Below are positions 1-6,455 of a DNA stretch of 15,834 nt, piece after piece. This DNA comes from Candidatus Methanolliviera sp. GoM_asphalt (GTDB lineage Archaea > Halobacteriota > Methanoliparia > Methanoliparales > Methanoliparaceae). A program made the position numbers and the translations under genes. The stretch covers positions 1 to 15,834 of the forward strand of contig CABGHH010000020.1 in the NCBI GenBank assembly GCA_902158745.1. Reading direction: 5' to 3'. The first letter of the stretch is position 1; every line of letters starts with the position of its first letter. The notes below the pieces were generated by a model. The model made no database searches and was not told the origin of the DNA. It was given only the letters and a program-made list of their open reading frames with translations.

Positions 1-298
1 CTAAAACCTCAAAATGCACTCTATCAGCGACACTTGTTTTCACCGCATTTTCTTGTGCTATATGTATAAGCTCGCGAGTTAAATCAATGCCATCAACTTT
101 GACAGATGGAGATCTTTTGGCTATCTCGATTGGGAGATACCCAGGCCCGGTGCCCAGATCCAGAATGGTATCATATTTCAGATTCGATACGATCTCTTCA
201 GCCACCCGACTATAGTAGCTTTCTATCACCATTCTGGTAGCCTTCTCATAGATAGAAGCCATATTCTCTGGTATTTTCTCAATTATCCTTCTACTCAA
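1..298 (-). CDS. Class I SAM-dependent methyltransferase, N-terminal part (3' end outside window)
   Basis: The reverse strand is open from position 298 to the window edge. About 99 residues are visible. Residues 54-65 read LDLGTGPGYLPI, the glycine-rich motif I that binds S-adenosylmethionine in class I (Rossmann) methyltransferases. An acidic residue in VDGIDL, about 20 residues on, would be the motif II residue that contacts the ribose. Before this lies a helical cap with SIYEKATRMVIESYYSRVAE, as in UbiE/COQ5-like small-molecule methyltransferases. A TGA stop sits directly before the TTG at 298, so the start is this TTG or the ATG at 262. The TTG gives a usual N-terminal length. The acceptor substrate cannot be told from this part. 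The fold is clear; any specific activity is unknown. Confidence 0.8.
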   Translation of the reverse strand, partial: MSRRIIEKIPENMASIYEKATRMVIESYYSRVAEEIVSNLKYDTILDLGTGPGYLPIEIAKRSPSVKVDGIDLTRELIHIAQENAVKTSVADRVHFEVL

Positions 299-444
299 TC
301 ATACCACTTTTCCCCTTTCTTTGTTGGCATATGATCCTTTCTCCAACTCAAGTTAAAATTTACGATTGTAATTTTTTGGTTCCATAGCGATTTTTGATTT
401 TTCTTGTACTCTTTAAATGAGCGTCTTTGCATCTCATGAAAAGG

Positions 445-451
445 TTAAATA
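445..451 (+). promoter_or_regulatory. Archaeal TATA-box candidate for the membrane protein gene
   Basis: TTAAATA, preceded by the purine-rich AAAAGG (a BRE-like context), is centred about 26 bases before the ATG at 474. Archaeal transcription usually starts 22-27 bases after the TATA centre, so the mRNA would begin at or next to the start codon (leaderless). No Shine-Dalgarno sequence is visible, which fits. This is inferred from spacing only. Confidence 0.45.
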
Positions 452-473
452 GTGTAATGTTAAATTTATCCTC

Positions 474-1211
474 ATGAAAGCTAGAGAAGCCCTTTTCGGT
501 TCCTTTAAGATATTGGGGGAGAAGCCGATATTTCTATTGCCGATGATAATAGTGGTCGTGTTATCGGCTGTTTTTAATCTTTTAGCACTCGGAACTTTAC
601 CGACGTGGTTCCTTCCGGCGTTTTTTGTATTATATGCAATTATGATAGTGTTGGATCTTCTCGTCTATGGTATGTATCCCTCGATGGTCAGGGACCATAT
701 AGAGAAGAGGGAATTAAATCTTAAAGACTCACTTCATTTTTCATACCATAAATTCTGGTCTCTTCTCGGTGCTATTTTGCTTGCAGCATTGGTCATAGTG
801 GCTGTCATTCTCGCCATAACGATTCCTTTGACCTTATTATTCGTATACACGCAGAGTCCTGCCGCGATAATCGGTATGATAATTGCTATGATTATTGTGG
901 CTGTCTTACTTACCGTCTTCTTTTATTATATAATTCCTGCAATACTAATGGACGATATGAAGGCGGTGGCAGGATTTAGAAGATCCATAGAAGTGACAAA
1001 GAAGAATTATCTGTTCACACTCTTGATAATTTTGATACCGACCGCCATCATCTATGCCATTTATGGAGTTTTCATAGGATTACCGATGTATCTGGGAGCT
1101 GCAAACTATATATCCACTTTGTTGATGGTCATCGGCTCAATAGTCGTTTTATTTATAACGACTTGGATAGCGATAACGATGAACTACGCTTATTACAACA
1201 TAAGAACTTAG
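474..1211 (+). CDS. Polytopic membrane protein, about six transmembrane helices, function unknown
   Basis: This 245-residue protein is almost entirely hydrophobic. I count about six membrane segments near residues 18-40, 46-68, 95-125, 131-157, 178-203 and 212-238, separated by short charged loops. One loop at about 158-177 holds MDDMKAVAGFRRSIEVTKKN. An amphipathic segment with a regulatory-looking RRS(I/L)..TK.N pattern before a helix is common in archaeal and bacterial membrane proteins of the DUF4013 / glycerophosphodiester-phosphodiesterase membrane-domain type. No catalytic motif or transporter signature is visible. The ATG at 474 is the only reasonable start and probably lies at the 5' end of a leaderless transcript. 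The gene stands alone, convergent with the pckA homologue (38 bases between stops). The family assignment is only a resemblance. Confidence 0.8.
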   Translation: MKAREALFGSFKILGEKPIFLLPMIIVVVLSAVFNLLALGTLPTWFLPAFFVLYAIMIVLDLLVYGMYPSMVRDHIEKRELNLKDSLHFSYHKFWSLLGAILLAALVIVAVILAITIPLTLLFVYTQSPAAIIGMIIAMIIVAVLLTVFFYYIIPAILMDDMKAVAGFRRSIEVTKKNYLFTLLIILIPTAIIYAIYGVFIGLPMYLGAANYISTLLMVIGSIVVLFITTWIAITMNYAYYNIRT

Positions 1212-1218
1212 TCTTTCC

Positions 1219-1225
1219 TTTTTTT
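1219..1225 (+). terminator. Oligo-T terminator after the membrane protein gene
   Basis: Seven consecutive T residues begin eight bases after the TAG stop at 1209-1211, with another T-rich stretch following. Archaeal RNA polymerase terminates on U-runs without needing a hairpin, so this is a plausible end of the transcript before the convergent gene. Confidence 0.5.
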
Positions 1226-1249
1226 ATCTTTCGATTAATCAGAGATAGA

Positions 1250-2842
1250 TCATGATTCCTTGCTAAAAACACCCCTTATATCTGGGTGTAAACCTTCAAT
1301 ATGCCCGATGGTCTCTCTTCTAATTTCATTGAGTTTCTTCTGTTCTTCCTCAAATTCCCTTCTCGAATAAAGTTTCTCCGGATGAAAGTAGACATCATCC
1401 ACGTCCCTCACAGATCTTGGGACCTTAAAACCCGTGGAAGAGTCTGTCCAATCCTCCAAACCATATCTCAACAGAGAATTCAATATGCTCATCGTATGAC
1501 CCAATGCTATGTCTCTATATGTGTCTCCCCTACCTATCCCACCCGTGTTTAGCAGGTAGTAATTCACGTGGGGAAGGCTTCGTAATATCTCATAAAGCCT
1601 ATTCGCGTGTTCTCCTCTGTCACCTGCCGCGAAGGGATCGTAGAAGAAGACGCTTTTGATCTTTCCAGCCTCTTCAGGATCGCCGGCCGAGGACTCCATC
1701 GACTGCCCCAAGACCATCAGAGCTGCCGCCTGCTCGAGGTTCAATTTGGATATTGCAGGTATCAGTGCCCCCCTCGTGATTAGAATGATGTTATCGATCC
1801 GAGGTACGTTGATGTATGGACTCGCGTGCATAAAATCTTTTCTGCATATAACCGCCCTTCCGTTCGACGTTCTTTCGAAATTATAAAAGTCAAATTCTCC
1901 GTCTTCCCCCACATAGACATTTTCACACAACGTTTCCTTTTTCAATAGACCATAGAATATCTCGGTCTGATCCCCCGGATTTACACCCTCCGTCTTTACG
2001 AATACCCCTCCAGCCTCAAAGCCGTGAAAAGAACCGTCGGGCATAAGGGTTCCGCCATCGTCCTGAATGAGCCATGATTTCTCTCCTTCCTTTCTCGCCA
2101 GGATCTTACAGGTTGTGGTCGTCTTCCCATTTGCACTCAACGCGATGAGCAGTGATCTAACAGTCCGATAATCCCCATGTGTCGATTGAAGGTAGTCCTC
2201 TCTACAACCGGCGTGCAGGAAAATTCCTCCCCTTCTTTTTGCACTCCAATCCTCCGCCGCAAATACTCCTTTCTTATATTCTCCAATATAATTGCTGTTC
2301 CTGATAATCTTGATGACCCTTCCGTCATCGAGCATGGCCAACCTTATCGTAATATCTTTCTTTGAGAGCGGCTTTGATTTATTGGCTTCGAAGGCGTCGT
2401 CGGCGAACATGATCATCTCATACGTCGGTCTCTCGATCTTTTCTTTTATTGGGGCAAAGAGATTTTTTCCGCCATAAGCGACGTGGGCAAACTTTTCCGG
2501 AACGGTCAACCTGACAGTCGTACCATCACCAATACTTCCCACAGCCCTGTCCACGGAGATAATTCTCTCCCTCGCCAAAGCCTCTTCGCACCGTTTCAAA
2601 AGTTTCAGTTCTTCTTCTCCGAACGGATGATCCACGGAGTTCTTCGTAAAAGTTGCCGCCCTCGATGTGGGTTCACTCTCGGCGGAGAGGTTCCCGTACA
2701 TCGTTTTTTTAACTTCCGGCTCCTTCTCGGCGATAGATCTCAATATTTCATCCGAAGGATTATCTATCAATCTTCTTTCTCTGAGCGCTCTTTCCCTGAT
2801 CCTTTCAGCGGTCTTTGCAAATAATGTTAGATCAAATGACAT
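1250..2842 (-). CDS. pckA: Phosphoenolpyruvate carboxykinase (ATP-type), divergent
   Basis: Predicted to interconvert oxaloacetate + ATP and PEP + CO2 + ADP, the entry step of gluconeogenesis, in the cytoplasm. The 530-residue length is normal for ATP-PEPCK. Motifs appear in family order. R61 in TSRAATFTK takes the place of the substrate-binding Arg. Y185 and K190/K191 in NYIGEYKKGVF match the Tyr and Lys of E. coli WYGGEMKKG. H210 is the metal-binding His. The P-loop is ALSANGKT (234-241). LIQDD (258-262) is the kinase-2 motif with its two Asp. FEAGGVFVKT (275-284) and R329 follow. The P-loop departs from the usual GLSGTGKT, and the stretch after DD differs too, so this is a diverged branch. 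The start at 2842 is supported by a good Shine-Dalgarno sequence. The gene lies 32 bases after kptA and is probably cotranscribed with it. Confidence 0.85.
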   Translation of the reverse strand: MSFDLTLFAKTAERIRERALRERRLIDNPSDEILRSIAEKEPEVKKTMYGNLSAESEPTSRAATFTKNSVDHPFGEEELKLLKRCEEALARERIISVDRAVGSIGDGTTVRLTVPEKFAHVAYGGKNLFAPIKEKIERPTYEMIMFADDAFEANKSKPLSKKDITIRLAMLDDGRVIKIIRNSNYIGEYKKGVFAAEDWSAKRRGGIFLHAGCREDYLQSTHGDYRTVRSLLIALSANGKTTTTCKILARKEGEKSWLIQDDGGTLMPDGSFHGFEAGGVFVKTEGVNPGDQTEIFYGLLKKETLCENVYVGEDGEFDFYNFERTSNGRAVICRKDFMHASPYINVPRIDNIILITRGALIPAISKLNLEQAAALMVLGQSMESSAGDPEEAGKIKSVFFYDPFAAGDRGEHANRLYEILRSLPHVNYYLLNTGGIGRGDTYRDIALGHTMSILNSLLRYGLEDWTDSSTGFKVPRSVRDVDDVYFHPEKLYSRREFEEEQKKLNEIRRETIGHIEGLHPDIRGVFSKES

Positions 2843-2847
2843 TTGGT

Positions 2848-2857
2848 CTCCTTCCTC
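2848..2857 (-). promoter_or_regulatory. Ribosome binding site of pckA
   Basis: On the reverse strand AGGAAGGAG ends five bases before the ATG at 2842. It fixes the start codon and is one of the clearest Shine-Dalgarno sequences in the window, fitting a gene translated from the inside of a kptA-pckA message. Confidence 0.65.
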
Positions 2858-2874
2858 TTTTCTGTCTATTAATA

Positions 2875-3516
2875 TTATGCCACCTTGGCGGATACTATTT
2901 TTATATATTTCGGCGGTATCTCTTCGACGAGTGCGATCTCGTCGGTGGCAGACATAATCTCTATTTCATCTTTCTGTGCCTCCCCAGCATCGATCTTAAG
3001 AATTATCGGTCTATCGGTATGTGCGCTTGCGGCTTCAACGGACTTCTTGTATGTCTTGCTCAGATGGACGTACCTCTGTTTTATCGGTTTTAATCCGGCT
3101 GACAAGATCATATCCGCCTCTTCTTCACTTGTTCCATAATAGAGCGTTGAAAGTTTGTTTGGAGGATAATCCAAGTTGACATTTATTGAGTGGGCATACC
3201 TTGCTCTCACCTTAGAACCGCTCATCTCATATCGTCCCTTCTCATCAGACTTGATAAGGCCAACTAAATGTCTCATCTTTATCCACCCATATCTCTTCTC
3301 GAGCGCGTGAAAGAGCGCATCAACGCCTGCCCAACCGCTTGAATCCACCTTGAGCCCAATCTCATCCGGAAAATGTCTTAAACTACCTGAAACAACTCGC
3401 CCAAGTCTATATGTCTTCTCTCTCCCGAGAATAAATGTTCCTTCTGAACCGCATCTTTGGCATCTCTCTCCCCTAAAATACCCGTGTTCTTCACACCGCC
3501 TTATCGGTTTCTCCAT
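2875..3516 (-). CDS. kptA: RNA 2'-phosphotransferase, Tpt1/KptA family
   Basis: KptA/Tpt1 removes an internal RNA 2'-phosphate using NAD+, giving ADP-ribose 1'',2''-cyclic phosphate. The 213 residues start with a zinc-ribbon-like knuckle (C8, H11, C19, C22), typical of archaeal members. Then come the family blocks: R47-H48 in GSLRHFP, R106-YAHS with H109, YYGT at 126-129, and R148-YVHLS. These hold the Arg and His residues of the catalytic Arg-His-Arg-Arg set. The C-terminal half (YYGTSEEEADMILSAGL and onwards) is the ADP-ribosyltransferase-like NAD-binding lobe. A strong G-run Shine-Dalgarno (seven G, 3525-3531 on the reverse strand) supports the ATG at 3516. Archaea are not known to make the yeast tRNA-splicing 2'-phosphate, so the natural substrate is unsure. 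The pckA homologue follows after 32 bases. Confidence 0.92.
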   Translation of the reverse strand: MEKPIRRCEEHGYFRGERCQRCGSEGTFILGREKTYRLGRVVSGSLRHFPDEIGLKVDSSGWAGVDALFHALEKRYGWIKMRHLVGLIKSDEKGRYEMSGSKVRARYAHSINVNLDYPPNKLSTLYYGTSEEEADMILSAGLKPIKQRYVHLSKTYKKSVEAASAHTDRPIILKIDAGEAQKDEIEIMSATDEIALVEEIPPKYIKIVSAKVA

Positions 3517-3531
3517 ATCAAAGACCCCCCC

Positions 3532-3538
3532 TTTATAT
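3532..3538 (+). promoter_or_regulatory. TATA-box candidate for the marker-12 / nfo operon, in the divergent gap
   Basis: TTTATAT lies 24-30 bases before the ATG at 3562, the spacing expected for a leaderless archaeal transcript. No Shine-Dalgarno precedes that ATG. The same 45-base gap must hold the kptA promoter on the other strand. A CATATATG sequence at about 3556-3565 could serve it, so the two promoters would overlap. Confidence 0.5.
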
Positions 3539-3561
3539 GTGATCTGAAATTATCAGCATAT

Positions 3562-4533
3562 ATGTTCATCGGCGTCGATCATGGCACCAGAGCCATACGT
3601 TTTTCCTCTCATGATGAAAAAACTTTCGAATTAGATAGGAAGAATGCCTCTAAAATATCTTTTGACGAGCTTTTATCTCTTATGCAAAGATACCTATCCA
3701 TTGATCCATCTAAGATAAAGCTCGTGGCATTGACGTATTCTATGGGGGATGGCATACATAAAATAAAACGGATAGAGGACGTTGAAAATAGGGGACTGCT
3801 CGAAGATGGCGGTGCAGGATCTTACGTCGGTGGAGGAACGCACATATATGATCTATTTCGTGGGCATGAGATCCCGACGATTGTCCTCCCCGGAATCCAC
3901 CGAAGAAGTCCAATAGACCCTCGTCTTAAGGTTTTTTCTCACCACGCAAGCCCAGAAAAGATCGGGGACTGTTATTATGTACTTAAAAAATTCCACTCAA
4001 GAAATTTCATATTGTGCGACGTCGGGGCAAACACGGTATCTGTGGGCGTTAAAGACGGAAGGATTATCGGCGGCTTGGACGCCTGCCTCTTCTCTCCCGG
4101 CGTCTATCAGGGTCCCCTCGATCTGGAGGCAATAAGAAAGACAGACAGGGGAGAAATATCTGCAAACGACGCGTTTGGTCTTGGAGGGGTGAAAAAATTC
4201 ACACTCTTGAATACAGAGAACCTTGATAAAAAAGATCTGGTATTTGAAAACCGAAGGTTTTCAAGTTTGAAAATCGAAGGTTTTCAAGCATTCAAATCAC
4301 TCTCACTCTTGACAGCGATGGAGGCCTCGGCGATGGAAGTGCTAGTGCCAGATGCAGATATATTCGTATGCGGTTTTGTATCGGAGGATGAAAAGTTTAT
4401 CGATGAGATGAAAGGATTGTTGAAGAAGGATATAACGGCTCTTGGAGATATAGCATCGGTGGGATGCTCTCTCATTGCGAGAGACGTCTTTTATGGGGCG
4501 AGAAATATCCTTGGGATCGAGGTAGAGATATGA
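3562..4533 (+). CDS. Methanogenesis marker protein 12 (UPF0285 / DUF1464-like, ASKHA-fold ATPase)
   Basis: This 323-residue protein starts with FIGVDHGTRAIRF, the phosphate-1 loop of the acetate/sugar kinase-Hsc70-actin (ASKHA) fold. It continues with motifs I associate with methanogenesis marker 12: TYSMGDGI (58-65), EDGGAGSYVGGGTHIYD (81-97), FSHHASPEKI (125-134), the second phosphate loop CDVGANTVSVGVKDG (152-166), and GPLDLEAIRKTDRGEISAND (184-203). The family is found mainly in mcr-bearing archaea and has no proven function. A longer frame exists from 3457 but would overlap kptA antisense. The ATG at 3562 begins the conserved domain and has a TATA box at leaderless spacing. The stop TGA overlaps the nfo start. 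Residues 228-242 are encoded by a tandem palindromic repeat. Recognition is from memory of the family, with no search behind it. Confidence 0.75.
   Translation: MFIGVDHGTRAIRFSSHDEKTFELDRKNASKISFDELLSLMQRYLSIDPSKIKLVALTYSMGDGIHKIKRIEDVENRGLLEDGGAGSYVGGGTHIYDLFRGHEIPTIVLPGIHRRSPIDPRLKVFSHHASPEKIGDCYYVLKKFHSRNFILCDVGANTVSVGVKDGRIIGGLDACLFSPGVYQGPLDLEAIRKTDRGEISANDAFGLGGVKKFTLLNTENLDKKDLVFENRRFSSLKIEGFQAFKSLSLLTAMEASAMEVLVPDADIFVCGFVSEDEKFIDEMKGLLKKDITALGDIASVGCSLIARDVFYGARNILGIEVEI
4243..4288 (+). repeat. Two tandem 23-bp palindromic repeats inside the marker-12 gene
   Basis: 4243-4265 and 4266-4288 are adjacent copies of one 23-bp unit, differing at a single position (C versus T). Each unit is itself an inverted repeat. 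In the first, GAAAACC and GGTTTTC pair around a GAA loop. As 23 is not a multiple of three, the two copies are read in different frames (residues about 228-242). The stretch lies between two well-conserved blocks of the protein. Confidence 0.9.
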
Positions 4534-5405
4534 CTGAAGAAGAAGTGAGGGTTGGTGTACACGTCTCGATCGCGGGATCGATAGATAAGGCAGCCGATAG
4601 AGCTATAGAGAGGGGATGCAACACGTTTCAGATCTTCTCAAGAAATCCGCGGGGATGGAAGTTCAAGGAATTGGTGTCCGACGATGCCAAAAGATTCCTA
4701 AAGAAAGTAGAGGATTATGGTATATCCCCTGCCGTCGATCACATGCCGTACCTGCCCAATCTGGCCACACCAAAGGACGAGGTCTATCAACGTTCTGTAG
4801 AATCGCTGATGATCGAACTTGCTCGTTGCAATGCCCTCGGCATCCCATACCTCGTGACGCACCTCGGAAGCCATCTTGGTACAGGAAGAGGCAAGGGCTT
4901 TCAGAGAATAATCGGTGCGATCAATAATGCCCTTTTTGAAGTTGAGAACGAGGTGATGATCCTCTTGGAGAATACCGCCGGGACAAAGAACAGCATGGGG
5001 GGCACATTCGAAGATATAGGATACATCATAGATCATATAGAAGAGAGAGAAAGGATAGGCGTCTGTCTTGATACCTGCCACGCCTTCGCCGCTGGTTATG
5101 AACTTAGGAACGAAGAGGGGCTGGAAGGCACGATTAGGCAGTTGGACGATATGATTGGTACGGAACATCTGAAGATCATTCACCTCAATGACTCAAAGGG
5201 CGGCCTAAACTCCAGATTGGATCGACACGAGCATATAGGACTGGGACAGATTGGCGAGGGAGGATTTGAGACGATGTTAAGGCATAGCATCTTTAGAAGG
5301 CTGCCATTAATCTTGGAAACACCAGTGGACGAACGGAGAGATGATATTGGAAATATCAAGGTAGTGAGAGAACTGTACAAACATATAAAGGCAAGTCCAA
5401 TCTAA
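4530..5405 (+). CDS. nfo: Endonuclease IV (AP endonuclease)
   Basis: Endonuclease IV cuts DNA 5' of abasic sites during base excision repair, using a trinuclear zinc centre in a TIM barrel. From the ATG at 4530 the protein is 291 residues, close to the family's usual length of about 285. All zinc ligands are visible at a constant +2 offset from E. coli Nfo: H71 (DHMPY), H111 (HLGSH), E147 (LLENTAG), D181 and H184 (CLDTCHAFAAGY), H218 (IHLNDSK), D231 and H233 (DRHEH), and E263 (LETP). The start ATG overlaps the TGA of the marker-12 gene (ATGA), which suggests translational coupling. An in-frame start at 4464 would only add residues overlapping the upstream gene. It should be fully active. The stop is 10 bases from that of the convergent hydrolase. 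Confidence 0.96.
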   Translation: MTEEEVRVGVHVSIAGSIDKAADRAIERGCNTFQIFSRNPRGWKFKELVSDDAKRFLKKVEDYGISPAVDHMPYLPNLATPKDEVYQRSVESLMIELARCNALGIPYLVTHLGSHLGTGRGKGFQRIIGAINNALFEVENEVMILLENTAGTKNSMGGTFEDIGYIIDHIEERERIGVCLDTCHAFAAGYELRNEEGLEGTIRQLDDMIGTEHLKIIHLNDSKGGLNSRLDRHEHIGLGQIGEGGFETMLRHSIFRRLPLILETPVDERRDDIGNIKVVRELYKHIKASPI

Positions 5406-5415
5406 CGTATATAGA

Positions 5416-6213
5416 TCAGATGTGACCAAATACGAACTCCCCGATCGCCCTGAAATATCTCTCCCCGCCTACCGCGATCAGCGTATTGTGATCTGCATTT
5501 GGTACGATGAACAACCGTTTATCCTCGGAGGGGATGCGGTCATAGAGTTCTCTTCCTGCTATAAGAGGTACAAGAAGGTCATTTTGTGCATGTATTATCA
5601 GCGTGGGAAGATGTATTCCGCCGATCTTCTTATTGAATTCCTCTATCCCCTTCGCGGCGTTAATTTTCATGTTTAGTCCGGGCAAGAAAGTGGACATCCC
5701 AGTAGAGAGGCAAAATACTCCTGCAAGACCACTTTCTATGATCATTCCCTTAAATCTCGTAGGGTAGAGTGATTCCAACTCGATCGCGGGAACACTCCCC
5801 AATGAACGGCCCATGATAAAGATATCTTTGTTGTATCCACCTTCTTCGATTATATCATCTAACGCGTCAAAGATGACGCGGGCGTCTCGGATCATCTTCG
5901 TGACCGTCGGCTCACCTCCGCTCAAACCGTATCCGCGATAGTCCGTGACGAATAAGTTAATCTTCATCCGGTTGTAGAATGGAGCGATGTTGTCGTAATC
6001 TCCAACCGTTTCTCCGTTGCCGTGGAAATAGATGATCGTCGGACAATCTGGATTTCTTACGTGGAATCGACATCCGATCGATATTCCATCTTCAACCTCA
6101 ATGAAGTGGTCTTCTGCGTTCTTCGCAGAAGACTTACGAGGATCCCTGCGGGGATAAAATATGAACTTTAAGATCCACGGTTGATCTAAGAAAGAAAGAT
6201 CGTTCACCTTCAT
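5416..6213 (-). CDS. Alpha/beta-hydrolase fold protein (BEM46/ABHD13-like serine hydrolase)
   Basis: This 265-residue protein has the full alpha/beta-hydrolase signature. FHGNG (63-67) forms the oxyanion side, DYRGYGLSGGEP (91-102) follows, and the nucleophile elbow is GRSLGS (135-140) with Ser137. The acid is Asp212 in HAQNDLLVP and the catalytic base His242 in NADHNTL. The order and spacing match small BEM46/ABHD13/YfhR-type hydrolases. No signal peptide or lid domain is clear, so it is probably cytoplasmic, acting on an ester, thioester or amide that cannot be named. The start ATG at 6213 overlaps the stop of a 44-codon ORF upstream (ATGA), suggesting coupled translation. It converges on nfo with a 10-base gap, so the 3' ends of the two messages probably overlap. 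Confidence 0.9.
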   Translation of the reverse strand: MKVNDLSFLDQPWILKFIFYPRRDPRKSSAKNAEDHFIEVEDGISIGCRFHVRNPDCPTIIYFHGNGETVGDYDNIAPFYNRMKINLFVTDYRGYGLSGGEPTVTKMIRDARVIFDALDDIIEEGGYNKDIFIMGRSLGSVPAIELESLYPTRFKGMIIESGLAGVFCLSTGMSTFLPGLNMKINAAKGIEEFNKKIGGIHLPTLIIHAQNDLLVPLIAGRELYDRIPSEDKRLFIVPNADHNTLIAVGGERYFRAIGEFVFGHI

Positions 6214-6344
6214 TTCACCCTCTCTATCTCTTCATTCACCCTTTTGAGCTTATACTCAAGATATCGTTTGTAGATCACCTCTTTTTTAATTAACTCGCAA
6301 TTCTTACTCCGCTTTTTCAAAATCTCACAAATTCTTCTTTCCAT
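6210..6344 (-). CDS. Small charged helical protein of 44 residues, unrecognised, overlapping the hydrolase start
   Basis: An ATG at 6344 opens 44 codons ending in a TGA (6210-6212) that shares bases with the hydrolase ATG (ATGA overlap). The product is rich in Lys, Arg and Glu, for example IYKRYLEYKLKRVNEEIERV at the C-terminal end, with hydrophobic residues at heptad-like spacing. It should form a single amphipathic helix or coiled coil. A GGAG lies only two bases before the ATG, which is too near for ideal initiation. The exact overlap and the coiled-coil pattern argue for a real coupled small gene. Its size and the decayed surroundings argue caution. It may instead act as a leader ORF feeding ribosomes into the hydrolase. 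Confidence 0.4.
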   Translation of the reverse strand: MERRICEILKKRSKNCELIKKEVIYKRYLEYKLKRVNEEIERVK

Positions 6345-6445
6345 TCTCCAAACGGCACCCAACCCATTGCTGCGAGAACGTGCTCATTTCCACGCTCGTC
6401 GACGGCTGTGCACTCAGATGTCATCTTCGGTCTTAATAAAGGCAT
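6317..6445 (-). CDS. Possible 42-residue protein or gene remnant, unrecognised
   Basis: The frame from the ATG at 6445 to the TGA at 6317-6319 encodes 42 residues including TSECTAVDERGNEHVLAAMG and a tryptophan-rich end (WVPFGEWKEEFVRF). The composition looks protein-like, not like random translation. The same frame stays open upstream without an ATG and includes NLRIRSSNLGKMPLLRPKM. A TTGGAAAA sequence before the ATG is a weak Shine-Dalgarno. It overlaps the 44-residue ORF by 28 bases. It may be an intact small gene or the C-terminal end of the broken zinc-ribbon gene just upstream. I do not recognise the family. Confidence 0.35.
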   Translation of the reverse strand: MPLLRPKMTSECTAVDERGNEHVLAAMGWVPFGEWKEEFVRF

Positions 6446-6455
6446 TTTTCCAAGA

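Noticed and set aside
3457..3561. A 35-codon extension of the marker-12 protein
   Set aside because: It lies antisense to the start of kptA and upstream of the TATA box; the conserved domain begins at the ATG at 3562.
4698..5183. A 161-codon open frame on the minus strand
   Set aside because: It is antisense to nfo, whose zinc ligands are all intact; the translation has no recognisable motif.
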